Source: Albula goreensis | Lineage: Eukaryota; Chordata; Actinopteri; Albuliformes; Albulidae | Assembly (NCBI GenBank): GCA_022829145.1 | Contig: CM040755.1 | Span: 8,565,063 to 8,629,062, forward strand | Direction: 5' to 3' | Length of the DNA stretch: 64,000 nucleotides | Part shown: piece by piece, positions 37,735-49,520 of the stretch | Position numbering within the stretch: position 1 is the stretch's first letter | Layout of the letters: each line of letters opens with the position of its first letter | The notes under the pieces: model-generated | The model's database searches: none | Told to the model about the DNA's origin: nothing | What the model saw: only the letters and a program-made list of their open reading frames with translations | Translations under genes and position numbers: made by a program

Positions 37735-37905
37735 CTACTTTGAGCTGGAGAGCAGCGGGCTGCGGGAGGAGATCCGATACCGATACCGTTTCAGAGGGAA
37801 ACCCCGCTCGGAATCCTTCCCCTACAGACTGGCCGACGGACAGTGGCACAAGATCGCCCTTTCCATCAGTGCCTCCCACCTGCTCCTGCACGTTGACTGC
37901 AACAG
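37735..37905 (+). CDS. nell1: nell1 coding exon: TSPN domain, central part
   Basis: This 171-bp exon continues the laminin-G-like TSPN domain. It completes a split Ser codon (AG|C), then encodes 56 residues from YFELESSGLREEIRYRYRFR through GKPRSESFPYRLADGQWHKI to ASHLLLHVDCN, ending AG. As recalled from memory, the human NELL1 protein has YFELESSGLRDEIRYHY, ADGQWHK and SASHLLLHVDCNR at the matching place; these blocks are the strongest identification in the window. WHKI/V and the LLLHVDCN strand are typical laminin-G fold elements. The acceptor CCAACGCAG and donor AACAG|GTAAGG are good. Compared with human, the segment between IRY and GKPR is richer in Arg (RYRYRFRGKPR), which may affect heparan-sulphate binding (inference). 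Confidence 0.97.
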
Positions 37906-39724
37906 GTAAGGGCACGTGCTTGCGTCAGTGTAATGTCAACCATCATTACTTAAACATCACCTTTTCATGCACAGAATGGAGATGAAAGTGAATTTTAAAG
38001 TTTTAAGTGCTGGAAATAAAAATGGTAATAAAACGAATTGGAATAAGTCAGTCATAAATAAAAATGCTTCTATAAATAATACTAAAGTACATAGCACAAC
38101 AGAGACAACATAAAATAATTGTAAGAGTAAGAATAAAAGAGCAAAATGGATAAATCAAGTAATAAAAAGTCAAATAAAAGCACTTAGCCTAATGAAAAGA
38201 GGCTATGAAATGTTTTCTAGCTGCTGCTTAAAACTGTTTAAAAGTATACACTTCTGCTCATGATATGTTTTTTAAGTGTATTGGTGATTATACAGGAAAA
38301 AAGATAAACATGCTAAATGTGCTGATTTCCAGGGATGTCCTGCTGAGATGTATTAACATCTTTTCAAGGAAGTCCTGACCAGGAAGGCAATATAAGATAC
38401 AATGCATTTACGCATTGGTATTATTTTACAGTAAATTAATACTAAAGCTGCATACAGTAAGCATTTGCATTCATGATTGGAACAGTTGTGAGCAGTTACA
38501 TGATTGACCATTACTGATGGCATGGATAGTTTCAATACACTCATGTAGCTAGTGCTCTATGCACATGAAAGCAATGTGGCTCTCACTGACGCTAATATGG
38601 CATACCTGTAATGACACGTATGTTGATCTACAACTGTGTCTCTTGAAAAGTTCACACATGTTTCGGAGTGACTATTCTTGTAACTGAGGCTTCAGGAAGA
38701 AAAAAAAAATCTAATTCCTTCTCTGATTTAATGAAGGAAAATATTTTTGTTTGAGATCATTTTAACCTTGATGTCAAATGATGACAGCTTGTGAAACAGG
38801 AGCTGTGCCGGGGCTGTGAATGCATCTGCAAAGTTTTCTTCACTCTGTGTAGCTTCACTGTCTGCCCTTTCCCATTGATTCTGCCCCAGCAGACAATGGA
38901 TACCTGTCTAATGGTAGTGCGGCTGTCCAATCAATCCACCACTGAACATGAGCAATGTGGCCTCTTATTGGTGGATCAATCAGTCAATGGGTCTAAAAGT
39001 CCAAGAGGGCACCACCGCAATCACTACTTTTCAAGGATATTCAGTTTGAATAGAGTTTTTTCACTGCATGCAAATTATGCCCAAGCAACAGAAAGCAGCA
39101 TGTGAAACAATCTATTCTTCATAAAACTGTTTGTCATTTACTCTTTGATGCATAACCAGAAGGGCATAAGGTTCTTCACAAACAGCATTGTGGAAAGTAG
39201 TTATCAGTTTGATATTTTTTTTTTGTAGACATAAGCAAGCACAAAGTATAGCAGTGACTCCAAATCGCTCCAGTAAATATTAGCGGAAGGATTTCTTTGT
39301 TAGCATCACTGCCCAACTGCGTTCAGTGAAGCCTCTCTTGCTCCTTTTCACAGTAATAGCCTGATTCAGACCTGAAGGTGAAGCAGGTACACTTTGAGCA
39401 AAGGCAGCATATGAACAGGATTTTATTAATGCTGTTGTGTACGTAGTATCTGACACCATTTCAAAGCACTGCCTCAACATGAAAAAATGCAGCTTGCCAC
39501 AGTGAAGGTCATGCGAGCCACTTCTGCTGTGCTATTCTGAAAACAAAGGGCTGTCAAAGAGAAGCAAGAGTCGAGACTCCCGAATGACTCAGCCAGTAAA
39601 GATTCTCAGGATGAGTCTGGGTCTAGGCATAGCTGACTGAACTTTGGGCTATGTCGACAATCATCAGGGGACCACATTGTCAGACCCAGTAAACCAGCTG
39701 GGACAAAGCCATTCATGGCGTTCA

Positions 39725-40150
39725 TTTTTTTTTTTTTGTTTAATTTTCTCCCCCCCTTTTACCCACTCTGATCCAAACCTATCACCCAAAAACAGCGACC
39801 TTCTCCTTCTGACTCAGTAGGAGCAAGCTGTGAACATGTGACTCCTCTGATTAAAATGACAGCCGTCACTTCTCACCGCAGCTGTGTCACCACCTACGTA
39901 CTGGCTATAGTGTTACAGTGTTGAAGGTGCACAAATTCAGCGCGTGCAAGCTCTTCAAGGTTCCTGGCTGGCCAGGAGTAGCCTCTGGAAATTGATGACC
40001 TTTGTCCAGCTTGACTGCTATCTTTCTCCAGAGAGGCAGAGCCAGGTGTTGCCTTGCCAACACAGAACTCCAGCCATAGCCGGTTATGTTGCAGCTGGGA
40101 TTGGTCACCCAGTCACAGTAACTCACAGTTTGTAGACAAAGTTGGTCAGG
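39725..40150 (-). mobile_element. tRNA-derived SINE copy 2, near full length
   Basis: This copy is read on the - strand. The poly-A tail appears as T's at 39725-39737, followed by an A/G-rich section when read on the - strand. The ACATGTGACTCCTCTGATTA segment at about 39834 matches the same place in the 59.0-kb copy. The core at 40024-40110 carries the GAGGCAGAGCC...CCATAGCCGGTTATG...GCTGGGATTGG series shared by the family. The 5' head near 40110-40150 is the tRNA-like part and is the most degraded. About 420 bp in all, without a clear target-site duplication. Confidence 0.75.
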
Positions 40151-40789
40151 AGTCCTTGATCTACTACTGGATCAGTGTATCCCATCTACTCAATCAGCGA
40201 AAGGTGTCTCCTTTAGTTCTCCAGTATTACACTGAGTGGGTTTTAGTGTGTACGACATTGGCCTGGCCTACTGAGGAATGAGTTGGTTGAGATTAATGAG
40301 TGAAGTAAGGAATGGTATTACCCATTTTATTAAAAAAAATCAATTCTCGGTATCTCAAAAGTGTTATTTTGTGACTCAGCTACTTCCCCTTGGTCTTACT
40401 GTTAATTGACAATGCAGAGTGAGGATGAAAAGGGGTTTGGGGGTGAGGCATGAGTAGCATACTTATCAGTTGGAGAACCTGGGAATAATAATCAAAATGT
40501 ACCATGGATCTTATACTGGGGACTACAGTGCATTGCATTTCGGTGACTGCCAGGGTGGACACTATTTCAAAAGTGACGGCACTGTGTATAGTTTTCAGTT
40601 TTTACAGTTCTGCAATGCTAGACTTATCCTTATTGTTGCTGTGTATGGTCTGTAGTATTGTTGATGTGCATCTCTGTTATTTGTACCTGTAGCTTTCAAG
40701 TGCTTAAAATATATTCTCTCATGCTTCTCCCATGGTCTCTGGTGCCTGGCACTTTAGACCGAAGGTGAATTTCTAATAACAGTTTATGG

Positions 40790-41130
40790 TTGCAAGCCCA
40801 GGCCAGATGTTTAGAGGTGGAAAGCATCGTTTCCACTGGAATTAATTTCCAAATGAGTAATAGCAAGGGTCACATTGAGGCGATTATGGGGTGTAATTGC
40901 TCGTTTAAATTTATCTTTGAACCTCATCCCTCATGGTCGTTAATATTCCACAGTAAATTCCCTGCCTTTATGGTCAGAAATCTGTTTGGCTAATTATGGT
41001 AATGTCGTCGGTTATGCTCATCAGGTCTGCGCCCGTTTTTACAGGGTCTCGTTAATGTAGGCAATATTTTCTGCTCATGACAATCACTAAGCGACATGAA
41101 GCTCCACTAAATGGTTAAATTCCCAGAACA
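40790..41130. other. nell1: Candidate conserved non-coding block in nell1 intron
   Basis: Repeat-free sequence with several homeodomain-type cores (GGAATTAATTTCC, GGCTAATTATGG, CGTTAATATTCC) and balanced base composition. GGAATTAATTTCC is nearly palindromic. It lies about 3 kb downstream of the central TSPN exon. An enhancer role is inference from texture only. Confidence 0.3.
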
Positions 41131-41937
41131 TGCTGCATAGCTTTCACCTTAAATTAATCTTTTCAGCCTCCAGCTTGTATAAAGTAGGATTCTGCAAAGA
41201 TACAACATCGCACCAGTAAAAGATCCAGAAGGTTAAATCATGTCTGTGTCAATGTTGGTATTGGTGTTTTTTTTGTAAGTGGAATGGCCTAATTTCAGGC
41301 AGACAGTATTACACTGCATGCATTAGATTAAGTTATGTATCTTACATTACAGGAACAGGGTCCTGAAACTGAACCAATTTTTTGGGAGAGCATACAAATG
41401 TTTACTTAATTTTAAGTTCTTTTGGCCCTAGAGAAATGCCCTCTCCATCTTTCTTGTGGTACCCCTTTGTGTGCTGGTTTTCATTCCAGTAGCTGATACC
41501 CTGAATCGTAAAAAGCTGTTGTTTTTCCTGAGATCTCTTTTGGTTCCTAAGTTATGTCTTAAGGGATTATTTACTCTCTTAAAGCACTTTATATGAGAAA
41601 TGCCATGAAGATTAAATGCATCACATTCACATCACTGGACTTTTAGTTGGTCAGATTGACTATTAATTTGCTCAGCATATTACATGGCAAATGGCTCTTG
41701 TAGAAAGCAGTCAGATTTTTAAAAATTGTTACATTTAGAGGGATTCCAATGAAAGAAAGGTCACTGAACAGCTGGTCGCAGAAATTACACTGTACTTTTC
41801 ACATGGACGAATTCAAAGATGAAACAAATGGCAACCAGTCAAACCTTAATTGTGTTAGTGAATTCAAGGAGAAAGTAATGAAAGAACATAAACACATAAA
41901 CATGTTTAAAATCCTTAACTGCTCAACACATTGACTG

Positions 41938-42352
41938 TAGGCCTTCAGATGGTCATGGAGTAGAAGTGCCAGTTGGTGATGCAGCTGTGGGTCTCTAGAT
42001 GGGTGTTGAGTCCCAGCTGGAGTTGTACCAGGTATATCCAAAGCTCCACATGGGAGGGACAACAATTTGCTCAGCCTCACCATTTAAAATCCTCCTCCTC
42101 CAGCCTAGCAGCTTCTCATGGCTGGCTGGGAACTTGAGGTTAGTGAAATCATCATATGTTGATTTTTCTGTTCCTTCAACGGTATAGGCTTGATTGTGAC
42201 ACAGCTGCGGTGTGGGAGGAAGTGAGTGCAGCACACCACGTGAATTAGAGTGGTCACATGTGTACGGCTTTGTCCTCCTGAGCCTGTGACGCTTGTAGAA
42301 GACTACCTCAATTTGTGTGTGGGAAACAGGGGGAGGGGAATGAAAAAGAAAT
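41938..42352 (+). mobile_element. tRNA-derived SINE copy 3, near full length, + strand
   Basis: In + orientation it begins TAGGCCTTC, matching the TAGGGCCTCTGGGTAG head of copy 59 kb read on its - strand. It then carries a B-box-like GGTGTTGAGTCCCAGCTGG at about 42002-42020. The core ends in a CTCAGCCTCACCATT block; later GGTCACATGTGTACGGCTTT matches the ACATGTGACTCC region of other copies. It finishes in a G/A-rich tail (GGGGGAGGGGAATGAAAAAG). Overlapping frames on both strands (41799-42378) are by-products of the element. Confidence 0.75.
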
Positions 42353-43469
42353 TTGCAGCCGCAAAAACTAGCATGCACAGGGGTTCCTTGGGATCAATGC
42401 TGAGGACCACTTCCCTAGGGGATATATGTTCCTTATTAAATGCATTATAAAAATATTTTTTTCAAGTCTTTGTGAAGGAACTGGAGTAAAAAAAAAGGGG
42501 CTTGAAGACAGACCCGACTGTAATCTTGAAATATGAAACACAATCTTTGTCAGTTTGCTTCGGACGGTTTTCCATTATGGTTTATTCCTTCAGGGTGCAG
42601 CACATAATGGAGCCACATCAATAGTCCCCCTGTTGAGTTTTCATTGTATTGTGCAGAAGGCCGCCTCTTGGTTCAGTGTAAAAACATTTTTAGGATTGCA
42701 GGCAAACACAAGGCTTTAAAGCTAGATGACTGACTTTGAACCATGGTCAAGGATACAGTACATCTGAATATGTTTGAGAAATGTGACAAATATTAATTGA
42801 ATGAGATGATGCCGTTAAAATGATTAGGTTGTATTTTGTTTTTTTGTGAACAAAATTAAAAGTTTGTGGCGACCGTAGCATTTATCACTTATGATCTGGC
42901 CAGGGACTTGGAGGCTTGACACTCAGGTCTGCACCTATATGAAGAAGCAATTTTGGTGCCCACCAGAAACCTTGTCTTATGACCTAAGTTGACAAACAGT
43001 TGTTTTAGGTGCATTTCAACACAACCATAAATGATGGTGAACCATAAATGTGCCAAATCTAATCTTGATCGAGTTATGCAGTGAAACTTTATGAAAAGGT
43101 CATATTTTGCTGGATTGTTAGGAATTGTTTGGCATGGCTAAAGATTAGGACTTGACAAGTGCTTTGCACAAACAATCCAGGCCTGTTTAGCTTGAGAATT
43201 TGAAATGAATGGGTGAAAGATGTGAAAAGTAATTGTGGAAATCACACTGGACTGTTAGACCTAAGGCAAAAAAAAAACTTATTTGGCTTTATTTTAAAAA
43301 AAAAAAAAAGTTTTATGGAACATGGTCTTTTTTAATAAATTGCAGAAAATATCATTCGTAAGTTTTGAGCCTCGCTGGACTGCATGAGATCGAATGCCAC
43401 TAACAAATTAGATTTTAAATAAAATTGAAATAAAATCATGGAATTTCTATGCTCTTCAGAGGGATTTGG

Positions 43470-43930
43470 CATTATCTCCTTAATGAACAACTCCGTTCTT
43501 CATACAGAGGGGCATATACGCGCTACATTACTGTTGCCCCAGTTTATTTTTGAGAAAGATATGCATAAATAGTTATTCTGCCCCAAGCATCACTCTGCAA
43601 CCTCGCTTTCTGAGCCTTGCCTTATTTTCTGCTCCATGCTTTCTCTGCAAGGTAAAGTGGATAATCGTGGTAATTTTAGCTGCATCTTAATGCAGAAAGA
43701 ATGGGATGCGTTCACTGTAGATGAAGTCGGTCTCGTTTGGTTTTCTGAGTAATAATCAGTGAAGGGTCTGGCTGATGGATGGGCGGGTCACATTATGTGC
43801 AAGCCGCCCGCAGCCAAATTTTTGTAGCCATCGGGCAATTTCCAGCAATCGTTGCCACCTTAATGAGGAAATATCAGGCACTCACTCAAACGGATTCTGA
43901 GCATTCATTCCAATTTAGGTGTCAAATTCA
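43470..43930. other. nell1: Candidate conserved non-coding block in nell1 intron
   Basis: About 460 bp without simple repeats or recognised transposon sequence. It contains dense AT cores within mixed-composition DNA (for example GATATGCATAAATAG, GGATAATCGTGGTAATTTTA, CACCTTAATGAGGAAATATC). GATATGCATAA contains an octamer-like ATGCATAA. Its character is that of a developmental enhancer; no conservation data are available here. Confidence 0.3.
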
Positions 43931-46139
43931 GTGTGCCAAAAGCTCCATGATCTAGTAACTTTTTTTTTACTTGGTGATTGTATGGCATTAACACTGATTT
44001 TACTACTGTTTACAATAGAGGCAATTAAATTTTAGGTTTTTTGAAGTGTAATGTCCCTTTTGAAATTGCTTTACTGCTTTGAAAAATAAAAGAATAAACA
44101 GCTTAATCTCAACACTGCAATGCTCATAGTGTCATTGTCATAGTGCCACTTTTTCCCATGCACTTGAAGATCAGGTTGATGCTAATGAACTACGCTATAT
44201 TTTTCAAAGAGGGAATGACAAAGCCTTTTGAAGAAGTTTCCAGACGACGTGCCCCTCCGTTATTTATTTATAGTTTACAGTGCTGTGCCTTTACTCATTT
44301 TACAGAACAACTGTGTCTTATCTCAGGCATTTCAGGTTACTCACCCTGCAGAGTTCAAACAGAGATAGAAGCTGTTGGGCCTTGTGCTTAAATGCCTAAA
44401 CCTTAGCTGTGCACTGTTGCATGGGCTGTTTAGAGGAGAATGGAAATGAACCCGCTGGGACATGGCATTGGCATTCGTGCCAGGCTAAAATGTTCATTCT
44501 TGAATTGTATTTCACCAACAGATCCATAGTTCATTCAACTTGGTCGACCACAAACCCAGTTTAGTCCAGACCAAAAACATGGCCATTGCAATAGCAACGA
44601 TGTATGTCATTGTTCATTATATTAAAATCATTGATTTGATTTGTTGGGGTATCTTATTTAGCACTAGCTTCATTCTGGTAACATCTAGTTTCTGCTCATA
44701 TATGGACAAAGGACCTACAGCAAAGTGAAAGCATATGAGGTAAAAAAGTTTCTACTTGTCTCTTGTAGCTGTGATCGCAACCTGGATCTGTCTCGTTCTG
44801 TTAAAATCTCCCTTTTGGTATTGATAAATAAAATATACATGTCTTGCTTTGTGACATTAATGATTAAATGTTCAGTGATTTGTTGCAGTAAAAATGCTCA
44901 GTTCTTCCAGATGGTGAAATTTCAGCTGTTATTGAAATTTCATGCTTCAGCCAGAGTTGGTCACATTTATGTCATTGGACCAAGTCCTCTCTTTCTCTCC
45001 ATGCTGAGATAAAACAAAACCAGTGTGTAGTGGCTTCCATTCTCACTATTTAACAAACACATCATTTTGTATAAATATTGTATGTTGTCAGCCTCCATTT
45101 GGGCAGCTCACACCAATGCAGTTGAGGGTTTTAAGGTTGACAGTTGTTGTTCCTTTCTGGATGTCTCTACGGCAAGGAGAACACGCAATGGCTAAAAATA
45201 ACAGTTTTTGAACTGAAGGATGAAGACCGACATATTTGGGATAAGCAGAACCGTGATTATTACACGACAAATAAAGTGAGAGCTGTTCCACAGAGACAGA
45301 CCTAGGCAGACACACTGAGAAGATTATTCCAGAATGTCTGGATGACAACATGGAACTTCAGCAGTGCAAAGGGACTGAGAGATGGAATATTCGGTGGCAT
45401 ATTCAGATAAAGCACTTGTCTGTAGTGTAGAATGTGCCTTGGTCAACCCTGTCTGTGCAAGGTAGTATCCACCTGGACTGGCCATTGAACCACATTCTAC
45501 AGAGTAAACAGTGCTACATCAACCCTAGACTTGAACGTGCCAAGGGTATATGCCTCTACTACTTGGCTTTCTATCTTGTTTCAAATGTTGACAACTCTTT
45601 CTGGGGGAAAAAAGTTACAGTATGTAATATATAACTAATTTCCATCAATACTGTTGTTCTACTGCCTGAACTCGGCCTTAAAAAGCCTTTGCAGTTCACC
45701 TTGTTAAACTCTTTTATTAATTTAAAAGACTTGCCTTAAAACATCCCCCCCAGTCTCTTTTTGCTAAACATGAATAGGTTAAGTGTCTTGAGTCTTTATT
45801 CATGGCTTTGGAGTGGAGTGGCTATGGCATTGTATACATTTTATATATAACAGTTGTGACTGTGGCCTGCAGCTGTATGGGGTGATGCTGAGAATTCATT
45901 TGGTTAATCTCTACACCCCTTACAAGAGCAGCTGAGCTGGTTGATGAAACGATGCTGCAGAAGTAGTGTATTCTTCAGTTTGGATTCACTTTGCAGCACA
46001 GCTAGTGGACTGCAGAGTGAAGGTTTTGGCTGGTCAAATGAGTCGCACATTCTAGTCTGCAGTCACTGAAAGTCTCACTGGATAATAGGATTGGAAATTT
46101 CAAAATTGGAAGAACATGTAAAAAAAAAAATTAAAAAAT

Positions 46140-46410
46140 ACAAGGGCAACTTGGTAGATGGCACATTTGGTTCAGGTGAGGGTTGAGCATCTGGGAGTTT
46201 GAATCCGAATCCCAGCCATGCTATAAGCGGCTATGGCTCTAGGTCCATATTAACGAGATAACAATTTTCTCAGCTACATATGGGAAAATGACTCAACCTT
46301 CCCTGGTCAGCAGGGTGCCTGCAGGTTTGTGAAATTAATGTGTGTTGACACTGCATCCCTATGACAGTATAGGTAATATGTAATTGGTGTCATGACTGCA
46401 GTGTTAAAAA
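46140..46410 (+). mobile_element. tRNA-derived SINE copy 4, + strand
   Basis: Read on the + strand: a tRNA-like head (CAACTTGGTAGATGGCACA), a B-box-like GTTTGAATCCGAATCCC at about 46198-46214, then CAGCCATGCTATAAGCGGCTATGGC. This aligns with CAGCTGTGCCATTACCGGGTATGGC of the copy at 59 kb. Downstream CCCTGGTCAGCAGGGTGCCTGCAG aligns with its CCTGGTCAACCAGATACCTGCAG. It is diverged, and the 3' tail is not clear. Confidence 0.7.
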
Positions 46411-49079
46411 ATAGCAAAGGCTAGTCGCCATGTGAATTTAGGCAGTCGTATGTACAACCCTAGCTCCTCTTCAGTCTATGGGGGTGGTTCGCAGTGGAGC
46501 TAATTACGCACTTCACATTGGCATTGAAATTTTACAAAATGAATGATGGAAAATATCGTGTGAAAAATGTATGTATGCAATTTGGTGAAACAGAGGTGAG
46601 ACACAAACTATGGGCATACCTATATTAGTAATTAATCAGAGTACAGATAGGGGTTTGACAGACTAGTTGAACATTCCTGCAATAAGAGGGAAATCAAATT
46701 TGGATTTGTGGGTTGGAGCAGATTTGGACAGAAACTCTGACTGACCAGGCCCTAGGAATCCCTGAGGATAGGAATGGCATCTTCAGCACCAATATGGAGG
46801 AAGATTCCCAATTTAACTCCTCTGTGTGCATCTGCCGTCCAACCTGCTGTCTCTTCAGTGGCAGCTAACTAAGGACAAGCTGTAGGCTTGGAGGACCCAA
46901 CAAGACCGGCAGGGTAAAATTCCACCCACTCGCACACAAACACATGGTGGCTTGTGTAATCGATCGTTCACCATGGAGACAAAGCTAATGAAACACATAA
47001 GGAATCACGACCTGGACCTCCCTTTATTGTTAGTACATTTTGTCGCTTCACAGCTTTGTTGTTTGTCCCAACAACAAAAACCGAGAACAACCGTAAAGGA
47101 GGTGATTGAGTGAGGCTTGTGTGGGAGAGAGCGCTGAGGTCCGAGGAGGGCAACAAGGGAAGAGGGGGTGTGTTATGAGCCAGGCTGGGTCAGAGCAAGA
47201 AGGAAACCTGAACAACTCCAACACTAAAAAGCAGTCACAGTGCATGCCATGCCCGTTTGACCAGTGTAAAACTGTCAAACCGCGTCAAGTGGGGACATCC
47301 AGTACACACCAGCCAGAGTGGCAAAGCTAAATGGAGATTAAATGAGAGAATAGCATATTGGGAATATCAGGAAAGAGAATTTTGTATTGATGAATTTTCT
47401 ATTAGTTTCTTACTAATCGTTTCATCATTCCAAGTTTTATTATTTTTGTGGGATGGGGGAAGGGTTGATTGAGTGAATTAAAGGAACAAATGAAATTGAT
47501 GGGAGGAAAAAAGTAATTGAAGAAGACTCTTAGGTTGTTCATTTTTCTGTATTTGTCTGAAGGGCTGGTTGATTGTATATATACAATATACCTTCACAGA
47601 TATGACCACCTTAGAAATGTTCTGTAACTCTATAAGTGATGGCTGAATACAGTTAAATTCTTGAAATTGATACATTATCACCTTGTTTTAAAATAGTGTG
47701 TAATTTGGTAAAGGGAGGCTTGTATGTAGAGGGTGCCAGATTGGAGATGTATCTCGGTCTGTGAGTGATGCCATCCAAGAACAACTTTTTGCAGTACCGC
47801 GGACATTTTAGGTACTCTTTGCAGTTTACTTCTGTATAGGCTTTCTGTTTTTGTTGGCTCATGATGGCCCATCATGCATGGGAACCTGCCAGATAAAGGA
47901 CCGTGTAAGCACTGAAATAACAAATTATTTCTGGCCTTTTGGGTCCTGCGATCAATGGGAGGACTTGCAGCAGAACACAAATAAAAATGTACAGGGATAA
48001 TAGTGTTTGTGCACGCACACAAAGCACCAGCATGCTCTCTGCTGATAATCTCCCGCTTTCATTATAGAACCTAATGAAGGAGAAGTTTAAATGTCAATAA
48101 ATGTAAAACTGAAAACCCTTCGATTCAGGATGGGCATAGGTCAGCTTGCATAAATGCTACTGTCATCAGACTTGGGTATTGATTGCAAACTAAAGCACAC
48201 AAAACAATTTTGAAGGTCTATTAACATTTAAAAAATATCCCCAGAAGCACATTATGCAAGGTTTTGGAAGTGCGATTTCTCTTATATATATTCATTGGTT
48301 TATTTTGGTTGGGTCGGTGTCAAAAACTGTAATCTTAGAAATGCAAAAGCTTTGACTTGTTTGCAAAAGCAAGTGTATAGATTAATATATGCTATTTGTG
48401 TTTTGGAACCTTTTCATCCCAGTCTTTTGTAAGCTTGTCAAATCACTGCAACATACTCTTTCATGATGAAAGAATTAAAGCAATTTATGGGCTAGCATAC
48501 ATATCTACTGGTACTTTCTACCAGCTGCCACTACTTTTCATTTCTGCAGTCCGTCAGCTGAGCTGGCAAGATCTTGCACCAAATGACAACTGATATAGAC
48601 AGTCCTCAGATGTCTGATCAACAGAAGTCGTCACTATTGCATGATAAAAAATTGTGTAACCTGGATCCCTCAATCTCTCTGTGATGATGTTGACAACAAC
48701 AGACTTCTGTAGAGTTTTGGTCATAGCAACTACTGGCATGATCAGTAGTTTATTTACAGACTGTGGGGCATAGCACTACATGAAGGACAAATGTGGGTAC
48801 ACCACCCAAGGACCCTGTTTGAATTGCAGAATGTTTAGAAGATGTAAAACCAAATGAGTTCTATTTCAACAGCCTTCCTTTAGAAGTGTTGTGTCTTGCT
48901 GTGAAGATTATTTTTCCCTTGTCACTTGATGATTCATCAAGCAACCACACTGGGCTTTGAGTCAGCAGACAAGAATGAATCACACTTTCCTGCTTGATCA
49001 ATACAGCTTTTTTCTTCCCTTATCAACCAATATCTTGTCCATCCATGGTTCCAGTTTTATTAGCACCAGTCTATAGCTT

Positions 49080-49520
49080 TCACGTACAGTCATCCTTTTC
49101 CACATGGCCATGACTGTTGCAGACATAGGACGAGAATCTGGGGAAACTCCGCCTGGGTGGGGGATGGTCTTTTATCTGTAACGATCTGTCACCAAAATGC
49201 ACAAAATGTCCCACGGTCATCAACAGTTGCTCCCAGCCCTCTCCACAGCAGGTGACTGCTCGGCAGAAGAGCTGGAGTCCCCAGCATGTGCGGGTAGATC
49301 CTGAGGGAAGCGAGATGTGCCCTGGGGGCGTAAGCTGCTCAGACGAGGCCCAGGGGACCATGAAGAGGCGCTTTATATATTCAAAGCCAGAATGCGAATC
49401 TGCAGGCGTGAACAGCAGAAACCATGTTGGCGCGTGGTATGTCATGTACTCCTTTATCACACAGCCAGGTGCTCACATCTATAGGTTATTTCATCCCTCT
49501 GCTGGATCAAAGGAAGGATG
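49080..49520. other. G+C-richer block with overlapping long frames, unassigned
   Basis: Both strands are open over much of this block: a 126-codon - strand frame at 49080-49460 and a 106-codon + strand frame at 49252-49572. Neither resembles a protein I know, and neither has a clear initiation context or splice structure. The base composition is visibly richer in G and C than the flanks. It could be an old pseudogene fragment, a regulatory block or chance. Confidence 0.25.

Noticed and set aside
41468..41515. Fragment TGCTGGTTTTCATTCCAG resembling another fish repeat
   Set aside because: Only about 20 bases match the remembered pattern, too little to call an element.
41799..42450. Several overlapping frames on both strands
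   Set aside because: They coincide with SINE copy 3, which explains the mixed composition and open frames.
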